This document shows positions 1 through 5,683 of a stretch of DNA of 5,718 nt, in pieces (position 1 is the stretch's first letter; each line of letters opens with the position of its first letter). The notes below the pieces were generated by a model that made no database searches, had not been told where the DNA came from, and saw nothing but the letters and a program-made list of their open reading frames with translations. The position numbers were made by a program, and so were the translations under genes. This DNA comes from Desulfobacterales bacterium (lineage in GTDB: Bacteria > Desulfobacterota > Desulfobacteria > Desulfobacterales > UBA5852): contig JAERRP010000457.1 of NCBI GenBank assembly GCA_016735415.1, positions 1 to 5,718 of the forward strand. Direction: 5' to 3'.

Positions 1-1326
1 AGATTTTCAAAATTTATAAAAAAAATTAGGTGGGGAACCGGGGCCGTTCTGCTGGTGAAGGCCCGGCGCCGGCCCCTGGCCGCCTTTGCGGTCCTGCCGC
101 TGGTGGTGGCGGCCTCCCTGTGGTTTTCGCAGCGGGTGCGCGATGTCTTCCGCCGGCAGCGGATCAAAATTGCGGAAATCAACACCCATTTTGCCGAAAC
201 CATCGGTGGTATCAAAACCCTCCAATGTTTCCGACGCGAGGCCGCCAACGAAAAACATTTTCGTCACCTGAACCATGAAAACTACCAGGCCGGCATGGAC
301 CAGATCCATCTCCTGGCGGTCTTCATGCCGCTGGTGGAGGTTCTGGCCGTCATCACGGTGGCCATCATCATCTGGTACGGAGGCTGGCGGATTCTGTCGG
401 CCGACATGACCCTGGGGGTGCTGGTGGCCTTTATCTCCTACCTGCGCATGTTTTTCAGGCCCATCCGGGATCTGTCCGAAAAATACAACATCCTGCAAAA
501 TGCCATGGCGTCGGCCGAACGCCTCTTTCTGATCATGGACAGCCGCGAGCAGGTCCCCCGCCCCGCGGATAACCGCAGGGCGGTCGATACGCCCCTGACC
601 GCCATCGAAACGATCGAATTCCGCAAGGTGGGGTTCAGCTACGTGCCCGGTGAGCCCGTGGTCACAGACATCTCTTTCCAGGTGCGGGCCGGCGAAACCG
701 TCGCCCTGGTGGGCGCCACCGGTTCCGGCAAGACGACGCTGACCATGCTGTTGCTGCGTTTCTACCTGCCGGACCGGGGCCGCATCCTGATCAACGACCG
801 GGACATGACGGCCATCGACCCCCAGGCCCTGCGCGCCCGTCTGGCCCTCGTTACCCAGGAGCCGTTTCTCTTTTCCGGTTCTATTCGGGAAAACATTTTT
901 CCGTCCCCTGAAGCCCTCGGCGAAAATGAAATCCAATCCATCCTCACCGCCGCCAACTGCCGCTCGATCGTGGCACGCCTGCCCCGGGGGCTGGACACCC
1001 CCATCGGCGAAGGCGGCCGCGCCCTTTCCAGCGGGGAGCGCCAACTCTTCTCCATCGCGCGGGCCTTTGCCCGCAAGGCCGAAGTCATCATTCTGGACGA
1101 GGCGACCTCCTATATCGATTCCAACACTGAAACCCGGATCCAGGAGGCCTTGAACCGCCTCACCGCCAACCGCACCACCATTGTCGTGGCCCATCGCCTG
1201 TCCACCGTACACCAGGCCGACCGGATCATCGTGATGGACCGCGGGCGTATCCAGGAAACGGGAACCCATCACCAGTTGATCCGGCAGCAGGGCTACTATT
1301 ACCGGCTGCACCGCAGCCATACCTGA
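1..1326 (+). CDS. ABC exporter half-transporter (TMD-NBD), MdlB/YheH-like; 5' end not in window
   Basis: Fused permease/ATPase subunit of a type I ABC exporter in the inner membrane; the substrate cannot be read from sequence. The frame is open from base 1, giving 441 residues; whole half-transporters have about 580-600, so TM1, TM2 and most of TM3 are absent. Residues 25-42 look like TM4, followed by the ICL2 helix with the coupling motif ETIGGIKTLQCF, TM5 (about 101-125) and TM6 (about 135-155). The ATPase domain is complete: Walker A GATGSGKT (238-245), Q-loop Gln286, signature LSSGERQ (342-348), Walker B with catalytic Glu367 (IILDEATSYID) and switch His398 (VVAHRLST). LSSGERQL and SYID are typical of subunits of heterodimeric pairs such as MdlAB or YheIH, so a partner gene just upstream is likely (inference). 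GTG at 55 could be called as a start, but it has no well-spaced ribosome binding site and would fall inside the membrane domain. The family is certain; the true 5' end is not. Confidence 0.9.
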   Translation, partial: RFSKFIKKIRWGTGAVLLVKARRRPLAAFAVLPLVVAASLWFSQRVRDVFRRQRIKIAEINTHFAETIGGIKTLQCFRREAANEKHFRHLNHENYQAGMDQIHLLAVFMPLVEVLAVITVAIIIWYGGWRILSADMTLGVLVAFISYLRMFFRPIRDLSEKYNILQNAMASAERLFLIMDSREQVPRPADNRRAVDTPLTAIETIEFRKVGFSYVPGEPVVTDISFQVRAGETVALVGATGSGKTTLTMLLLRFYLPDRGRILINDRDMTAIDPQALRARLALVTQEPFLFSGSIRENIFPSPEALGENEIQSILTAANCRSIVARLPRGLDTPIGEGGRALSSGERQLFSIARAFARKAEVIILDEATSYIDSNTETRIQEALNRLTANRTTIVVAHRLSTVHQADRIIVMDRGRIQETGTHHQLIRQQGYYYRLHRSHT

Positions 1327-1401
1327 AAGCCACTCTTGCCCACCGATTTCCCTTGCCAAAGAAAAACGCAAATGCTAAGGGTTTCAAGATCTTTTCGGAC
1401 T

Positions 1402-1425
1402 TTAACCGGCAGGCCTGAAGGTTAA
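1402..1425. promoter_or_regulatory. 24-bp imperfect palindrome upstream of fhs, possible operator
   Basis: Outer arms TTAACC (1402-1407) and GGTTAA (1420-1425) are concentric with an inner perfect 8-bp palindrome CAGGCCTG (1410-1417). Only the two positions on each side between the arms (GG against AA) break the symmetry, so 20 of 24 positions are symmetric. It lies about 118 bp before the fhs start codon and 76 bp after the ABC stop codon. Symmetry of this kind suits a dimeric regulator. There is no T-run after it, so it is not an obvious terminator. No regulator is identified, and the role is inference. Confidence 0.35.
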
Positions 1426-1461
1426 TTCGCCGCGCCGCCGTCATTCATAAATTCCCTACCT

Positions 1462-1480
1462 CGGTTCCGCCAGGGAACCG
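1462..1480 (+). promoter_or_regulatory. 7-bp inverted repeat in the fhs leader
   Basis: CGGTTCC (1462-1468) and GGAACCG (1474-1480) pair perfectly around a 5-base spacer. The repeat ends 46 bases before the AAGGAGG ribosome binding site of fhs. In RNA it would be a small stable hairpin; in DNA it could be a second operator-like site. The following bases (GCAAGTTAAATT) contain no terminator U-run. No known riboswitch class was recognised around it. Confidence 0.3.
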
Positions 1481-1542
1481 GCAAGTTAAATTCGGTTTCG
1501 TTATCCGTACTACCTACAACCCAGATAAGGAGGAGAGGATTC

Positions 1543-3306
1543 ATGGCTTACGATGCGGTTAATATGGCAGACTGGCAGATCTCGGAAGCAGCTGAAAAAA
1601 ACATGCCCACGCCGGACGAGTGGCGCGAAAAACTCGGCCTCAAAAAAGAAGAAATGCTTCCAATGGGGCGGCTGGCCAAAATGGACTTTCTCAAAATCAT
1701 TGACCGTCTGAAGGACAAACCGGACGGGAAATACATCGAAGTCACCGCCATTACCCCGACCCCCCTGGGGGAAGGCAAGAGCACCACCTCCTGCGGCCTC
1801 ATGGAAGGGCTCGGCAAACGCGGCGTCAATGTCGGCGGTGCCCTGCGGCAGCCTTCCGGCGGCCCCACCATGAACGTCAAGGGTACGGCGGCCGGCGGCG
1901 GCAACTCGCTCCTGATTCCCATGACCGAATTCTCCCTGGGCCTCACCGGCGACATCAACGACATCATGAACGCCCACAACCTGGCCATGGTGGCGATGAC
2001 CGCCCGCATGCAGCACGAACGCAACTACAATGACGAGCAGCTCGCCCGTCTGACCAAAATGCGCCGACTCGACATCGACCCCACCCGTGTCGAAATGGGA
2101 TGGATCATCGACTTCTGCGCCCAGTCCCTGCGCAACATCATCATCGGCATCGGCGGCCGCTTCGACGGTTTCACCATGCAGTCCAGGTTTGGCATCGCCG
2201 TCGGCTCCGAGCTCATGGCCATTCTGGCCGTGGTGCGGGACCTGGCGGACCTGCGCAAACGCATGGACGAAATCACGGTGGCCTTCGACAAGAACGGCAT
2301 ACCCGTGACCACCGGCGACCTGGAGGTCGGCGGTGCCATGGCAGCCTTCATGCGCAACACCATCAATCCGACCCTGATGTGCACCGCCGAATACAACCCC
2401 TGCATGGTGCACGCCGGACCGTTCGCCAACATCGCCGTGGGCCAGAGCTCCATCATCGCCGACCGTGTCGGCCTGAAGCTGTTCGACTACCACATCACCG
2501 AATCCGGCTTCGCCGCCGACATCGGTTTTGAAAAATTCTGGAACGTCAAGTGCCGCTTCAGCGGTCTGAAACCGCATGTATCTGTTTTGACCTCCACCAT
2601 CCGCGCCCTCAAGATGCACGGCGGCGGCCCCGCCGTGGTGGCCGGTAAAGACATGCCCGAGGCCTACGTCAAGGAAAACGTCGAGCTGGTGGAAAAAGGC
2701 TGCGAAAACATGGTTCACATGATCAACGTGATCCGCAAAGCCGGTATCAACCCGGTGGTTTGCATCAACCGCTTTTACACCGATACGGATGCGGAGTGCG
2801 CCGTGGTCCGCAAAGCGGCCGAAGCGGCCGGCGCCCGCTGCGCCGAGTCCAAGCACTGGGAACTGGGTGGCGACGGCGCCCTGGAGTTCGCCGATGCCGT
2901 CATCGACGCCTGCAACGAGGAAAACGACTTCAAATTCCTCTATCCGCTGGAGATGAAGCTGCGCGACCGCGTGACCGCCATCGCCAAAGAAGTCTATGGC
3001 GCCGACGGTGTGGACTGGCAGCCCGAAGCCGAGGCCAAGGCCAAGATGCTGGAAAGTGATCCCAAGTACGCCGACTTCGCCACCATGATGGTGAAATCGC
3101 ACCTGAGCCTGACCCACGATCCGACCATCAAGGGCGTGCCCAAGGGCTGGCGCCTGCCGATCCGCGACGTGCTGATCTACTCCGGGGCCAAATTCCTCTG
3201 CCCCTGCGCCGGTACCATCAGCCTGATGCCCGGCACGAGCTCCAACCCGGCCTTCCGCCGTATAGATGTCGATACGGAAACCGGCAAAGTGACGGGGCTG
3301 TTCTAA
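1543..3306 (+). CDS. fhs: Formate-tetrahydrofolate ligase (10-formyl-THF synthetase), divergent form
   Basis: Cytoplasmic enzyme that makes 10-formyl-THF from formate, THF and ATP (reversible), a step of the methyl branch of the Wood-Ljungdahl pathway and of C1 supply. It has 587 residues, slightly longer than the usual bacterial 555-560. The ATG is preceded by a perfect AAGGAGG (1527-1533) with 9 bases spacing, which fixes the start. Visible signatures: P-loop [10 protein letters not shown] with Lys79; LRQPSGGP (101-108); VKGTAAGGG (112-120); LTGDIND (134-140); GPFANIA (292-298); [11 protein letters not shown] (352-362); NRFYTDT with folate-stacking Phe411; HWELGGDG with Trp439; C-terminal TGLF. 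Oddities: Gln103 replaces the Glu of the common LREPS motif, LTGDIND replaces LTGDIHA, and the segment after the TGD motif (about 148-190) has an intermediate-length insertion closer to the eukaryotic MTHFD1 domain. It is probably transcribed alone, since a terminator follows directly. The family is certain; whether kinetics or direction differ is unknown. Confidence 0.96.
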   Translation: MAYDAVNMADWQISEAAEKNMPTPDEWREKLGLKKEEMLPMGRLAKMDFLKIIDRLKDKPDGKYIEVTAITPTPLGEGKSTTSCGLMEGLGKRGVNVGGALRQPSGGPTMNVKGTAAGGGNSLLIPMTEFSLGLTGDINDIMNAHNLAMVAMTARMQHERNYNDEQLARLTKMRRLDIDPTRVEMGWIIDFCAQSLRNIIIGIGGRFDGFTMQSRFGIAVGSELMAILAVVRDLADLRKRMDEITVAFDKNGIPVTTGDLEVGGAMAAFMRNTINPTLMCTAEYNPCMVHAGPFANIAVGQSSIIADRVGLKLFDYHITESGFAADIGFEKFWNVKCRFSGLKPHVSVLTSTIRALKMHGGGPAVVAGKDMPEAYVKENVELVEKGCENMVHMINVIRKAGINPVVCINRFYTDTDAECAVVRKAAEAAGARCAESKHWELGGDGALEFADAVIDACNEENDFKFLYPLEMKLRDRVTAIAKEVYGADGVDWQPEAEAKAKMLESDPKYADFATMMVKSHLSLTHDPTIKGVPKGWRLPIRDVLIYSGAKFLCPCAGTISLMPGTSSNPAFRRIDVDTETGKVTGLF

Positions 3307-3323
3307 CCCTCTTGACCAAACGA

Positions 3324-3347
3324 CCGCACCCGCGCTGCCGGGTGCGG
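3324..3347 (+). other. GC-rich hairpin just downstream of fhs
   Basis: CCGCACCCG (3324-3332) pairs perfectly with CGGGTGCGG (3339-3347) around a six-base loop, 17 bases after the fhs stop codon. It is followed by CCATGAAAAAT rather than a T-run, so it does not look like a terminator by itself. It may assist the terminator that follows or protect the fhs mRNA 3' end; both are inference. Confidence 0.55.
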
Positions 3348-3360
3348 CCATGAAAAATCC

Positions 3361-3393
3361 AATGGCCCGGAATTATTCCCGGGCCATTTTTTT
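3361..3393 (+). terminator. Rho-independent terminator of fhs
   Basis: AATGGCCCGG (3361-3370) pairs with CCGGGCCATT (3379-3388) as a 10-bp stem with an eight-base loop. It runs straight into seven consecutive T residues (3387-3393). It lies 54 bases after the fhs stop codon and should end the fhs transcript before the small gene at 3521. This is a textbook intrinsic terminator structure seen directly in the sequence. Confidence 0.9.
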
Positions 3394-3403
3394 GATGAAC
3401 GCA

Positions 3404-3503
3404 TAAAAAGTCACAATCCGGACGGATTTGTAAAAAGTTCGAGATACGGCTTGCAAATTCCGAGGACGGAGGCGTACTGACCGTACACCACAGTGACGAG
3501 GGC
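3404..3503. repeat. Candidate dispersed intergenic repeat, partial or degraded copy
   Basis: No convincing coding frame. The stretch holds the same octamer TAAAAAGT twice, 27 bp apart (3404-3411 and 3431-3438), then an ATAC/CTTGCAAATTCCGAGGAC segment, and a near-palindrome GGCGTAC (3471-3477), five-base loop, GTACACC (3483-3489) with one mismatched pair, then GACGAGGG. From memory this layout (TAAAAAGT end, a GAGGCGTAC..GTAC core, GACGAGG) resembles intergenic repeats scattered in Desulfosarcina-like genomes, in which a mirrored CTTTTTA end closes the unit. No such closing arm is seen here, so if it is that element it is truncated. The identity is an unverified recollection; the internal repeats are seen directly. 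Confidence 0.35.
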
Positions 3504-3520
3504 TACTAGGATTGACATTC

Positions 3521-3814
3521 ATGAAGATACGCCTGCATCTCGGCCCCTACTGCATCGAAACCGCCATGCGACGCCAATACAGCCGCCTGCTGGCCGAATA
3601 TTTCCATATCGAAGACGCCGGCGCCCGAGCGCGCTCTGAAAAGCAGATCGACTTGATCGGCCGGGCCTTGCCGGCCCTTGATTTCGGGCGGCTGCGCAGC
3701 CGATTCAAAGCGCTGGCAGGTGGATCCGACCCCGAAGTCTGGCTGGCGGAAACGGCCGACGGCCGCCTGGAACTGATCGTCGACGGCTGCATCGTTCAGG
3801 CTTTCAAAAAATAA
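3521..3814 (+). CDS. Small protein of unknown function (97 aa)
   Basis: I do not recognise a family. The frame uses mostly G/C-ending codons like its neighbours, which favours it over the antisense frame covering the same bases. ATG at 3521 was chosen; TTG at 3512 is in frame three codons earlier but less likely. A weak TAGGA (3507-3511) lies 9 bases before the ATG, so initiation may be modest. The protein has no signal peptide, no membrane segment and no Cys/His metal cluster; it is mildly basic (about 16 Lys/Arg against 13 Asp/Glu). A probable helical N-terminal two thirds (RRQYSRLLAEYF, then EKQIDLIGRALPALDFGRLR) is followed by a predicted beta hairpin (EVWLAETADGRLELIVDG) ending in AFKK. 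It lies after the fhs terminator and converges on the ligase gene 65 bp away, so it is probably its own short transcription unit. The case for it being real is moderate. Confidence 0.6.
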   Translation: MKIRLHLGPYCIETAMRRQYSRLLAEYFHIEDAGARARSEKQIDLIGRALPALDFGRLRSRFKALAGGSDPEVWLAETADGRLELIVDGCIVQAFKK

Positions 3815-3879
3815 TTGCAATACAAAACGGCCGGCCCGCAAGCCGCCCGCTCCTATTCCTTTTCAGGCCTGGACGATTA

Positions 3880-5619
3880 TCAAGTGTTCTTGGCCTGCTC
3901 CTCGTCCCGCAGCACCCGCCGCAGGACCTTGCCCACGTTGGATATCGGGATCTCGTCGCGGAAGGCGATCAGCCGGGGGCGCTTGTAGCCGGCCATATTC
4001 TCCTTGCAAAAGGCCGCGATTTCTTCTTCACTGCAGGTTTCGCCTTCCTTGACTTTGATGAAGGCCTTGACGGCTTCACCGCTCTTTTCATGCGGCACAC
4101 CGACCACGGCCACCATTTCGACCTTGGGATGGGTAAACAGAATATCTTCTACTTCCCGGGGGTAAACATTGAAGCCGCCCACCAGAATCATGTCTTTTTT
4201 TCGGTCGGTGATGACGATAAAACCATCTTCGTCAATGTGGCCGATATCGCCGGTCAGGAAATAGCGCCGCGCGCCGATCTCCCGGAATACTTCCGCGGTC
4301 TCCGCCGGCCTGTTCCAGTAACCCTTCATCACCTGGGGGCCGCTGACGGCCACTTCGCCGTCTTCATCCCGCGGCAGTTCCGTTTCGCTGGTCTCCACAT
4401 CCAGAATTTTGATGTCGGTGCCGGGCATGGGTAAACCGATGGAGCCGATCTTACGGGTCTCCGCATTGGTCGGGTTGGCGGTGGCCACCGGTGTGGTTTC
4501 GCTCAAGCCGTAGCCTTCGAAGATGATGGCGCCGGTCTTCTCCTCGAAACGCTTGCAGACTTCAGGCGGCAGCGGCGCACCGCCGGAAAAACAGCCCATC
4601 AGGGAAGTCAGGTCGAACTGATCCAGGAGGGCATGGTTGGTGAAAGCCACAAAGATCGCGGGCACCGACGGCATGAGGGTCGGCCGGTTTTTCTGGACGA
4701 TCTTGAGGACCTCCGTAAAGGGTGGATCGCCGGCGCGCGGATCCGGAACACAGACCAGGCGACTGCCTGAGTAACAGGCGGACAGCATAGCGCAGGTCAT
4801 GCCGAAGCTGTGGTACCACGGCAACACGCCCAGGTAACAATGAAAGCCACCCGGCCGAATCCCCTCCTTGGGGCCGCCCTTTTCGTATTCGAACCGGGCC
4901 CAGGTATCCAGAGCCTTCAGGTCATAAACGAAATTGGAATGGGTCAGGGCGGCGCCTTTGGGCACGCCCGTGGTGCCGCCGGTGTAAATGATCAGGGCCA
5001 GGTCTTCACGAGGGTTCACTTCAACCGTCGGCGGTTCGGGCCGGGCCCCGGCCACCACGTTGTCAAAAAAGAGATGCCCCGGCGCGTGGTGTTCGGCCTT
5101 GGGAATTTTACCCAGCAGGCCTCCCAGAAAGCCCTTGAGCCAGGGCAGATAGGATTTGACGCTGCAAATCACCACCGTTTCCACCGCTGTTCCTTTAACG
5201 GCCTCGACCGTGGTGGGATAGAACTGGGGATGGTCCATGCAGAACAGGACCCTGGCACCGGCATCATTGAGCTGGTAGTTGAGTTCCGAAGGGGTGTAAA
5301 GGGGATTACAGGTCACGCAGACCGCGCCGGCTTTCAGAATGCCGAAGTAAATCTCCGGGTAGTGCGGCAGGTTGGGCAGGAAAATGGCCACCCGGTCGTC
5401 CTTGCCGATACCCCGCGAATGCAGGAAATTGGCGACACGATCGGCGGTATCCTTGACCTGGGCATAGGTGCGGGGGGCGTCGCTAAAAATCGTGTAGATC
5501 TGATGGGGGTACCGGTCGGCTGCATCGTCCAGGATCGTATACAGCGGTTTGTCGTAATCGCTGATATCGTGCGGTACACCTTCGGGCCAGTGGGGCGTGG
5601 ACCAGGCTTGATCTGCCAT
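3880..5619 (-). CDS. fadD: Long-chain-fatty-acid-CoA ligase, AMP-forming (FadD-like)
   Basis: ANL-superfamily adenylating enzyme: fatty acid + ATP + CoA gives acyl-CoA, AMP and PPi, the entry step to beta-oxidation, acting in the cytoplasm or at the inner membrane face. The 579 residues are full length (E. coli FadD has 561). Motifs in order: P-loop-like YTGGTTGVPKG (212-222), LPWYHSFG (266-273), EGYGLSETTP (368-377), RRYFLTGDIG (451-460), hinge and CoA-side motif DRKKDMILVGGFNVYPREVE (472-491), and the C-terminal catalytic lysine in NVGKVLRR (Lys564). The start is the ATG at 5619: AGGAGG (5627-5632 on the minus strand) lies 7 bases upstream, while another ATG only one base after it is out of frame. 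A promoter-like pair lies further upstream, so the gene is probably transcribed from its own promoter, ending convergent to the small gene. Medium- versus long-chain or aromatic-acid preference cannot be settled by reading; the long-chain call rests on overall similarity. The symbol denotes family resemblance. Confidence 0.9.
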   Translation of the reverse strand: MADQAWSTPHWPEGVPHDISDYDKPLYTILDDAADRYPHQIYTIFSDAPRTYAQVKDTADRVANFLHSRGIGKDDRVAIFLPNLPHYPEIYFGILKAGAVCVTCNPLYTPSELNYQLNDAGARVLFCMDHPQFYPTTVEAVKGTAVETVVICSVKSYLPWLKGFLGGLLGKIPKAEHHAPGHLFFDNVVAGARPEPPTVEVNPREDLALIIYTGGTTGVPKGAALTHSNFVYDLKALDTWARFEYEKGGPKEGIRPGGFHCYLGVLPWYHSFGMTCAMLSACYSGSRLVCVPDPRAGDPPFTEVLKIVQKNRPTLMPSVPAIFVAFTNHALLDQFDLTSLMGCFSGGAPLPPEVCKRFEEKTGAIIFEGYGLSETTPVATANPTNAETRKIGSIGLPMPGTDIKILDVETSETELPRDEDGEVAVSGPQVMKGYWNRPAETAEVFREIGARRYFLTGDIGHIDEDGFIVITDRKKDMILVGGFNVYPREVEDILFTHPKVEMVAVVGVPHEKSGEAVKAFIKVKEGETCSEEEIAAFCKENMAGYKRPRLIAFRDEIPISNVGKVLRRVLRDEEQAKNT

Positions 5620-5626
5620 CGCGCAT

Positions 5627-5632
5627 CCTCCT
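5627..5632 (-). promoter_or_regulatory. Ribosome binding site that fixes the acyl-CoA ligase start
   Basis: Perfect AGGAGG on the minus strand with a 7-base spacer to the ATG at 5617-5619. The ATG at 5624-5626, directly next to it, is too close and in another frame, so this site selects the downstream ATG. Confidence 0.8.
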
Positions 5633-5655
5633 GTGGGTTGGAGATCTTTGCTCTA

Positions 5656-5683
5656 ATTACTGAATCGCTTTCAGATCTGTCAA
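5656..5683 (-). promoter_or_regulatory. Sigma-70-type promoter candidate for the acyl-CoA ligase gene
   Basis: On the minus strand a perfect -35 TTGACA (5678-5683) is followed after 16 bp by AGTAAT (5656-5661), which matches the -10 consensus at four of six positions. An alternative -10, TAATTA, sits two bases further on but fits worse. Transcription would start near 5648, leaving a leader of about 30 bases before the start codon. AGATCT occurs at 5642-5647 and 5673-5678, one copy on each side of the -10, and could be regulator half-sites (inference). Confidence 0.55.

Noticed and set aside
7..1371. A 454-codon minus-strand open frame across the ABC gene
   Set aside because: Same cause; its translation is rich in Gly, Asp and Gln with no motif, while the plus strand carries every ABC ATPase motif.
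1350..1384. Possible terminator of the ABC gene (CCCTT ... AAGGG then TTT)
   Set aside because: Five-base stem with a 22-base loop; not a credible intrinsic terminator.
1422..1451. Possible fhs promoter (TTAATT, 18 bp, CATAAA)
   Set aside because: Poor match to both hexamers; no clear sigma-70 promoter for fhs could be picked by eye.
1510..3351. A 613-codon open frame on the minus strand covering all of fhs
   Set aside because: It is a by-product of the strongly G/C-ending codons of fhs; its translation is a His/Gly/Val/Ala-rich string without domains, and the plus-strand protein is unmistakable.
3512..3517. TTGACA just before the small gene as a -35 element
   Set aside because: It lies only a few bases before the start codon and no -10 follows; a promoter here would start inside the gene.
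3506..3841. Minus-strand 111-codon frame antisense to the small plus-strand gene
   Set aside because: The plus frame has the better codon pattern, and the minus frame overlaps the repeat-like sequence; but evidence for either is limited.
3828..3845. Possible bidirectional terminator between the convergent genes (CGGC / GCCG stem, with TTTT on the minus strand)
   Set aside because: Only four paired bases are continuous and the T-run is four long; the overlapping GGCCGGCC palindrome has no loop. Too weak to annotate.
3864..3871. Second copy of CAGGCCTG, also found at 1410-1417
   Set aside because: An 8-base GC-rich palindrome can recur by chance, and the flanking arms seen at 1402-1425 are absent here.
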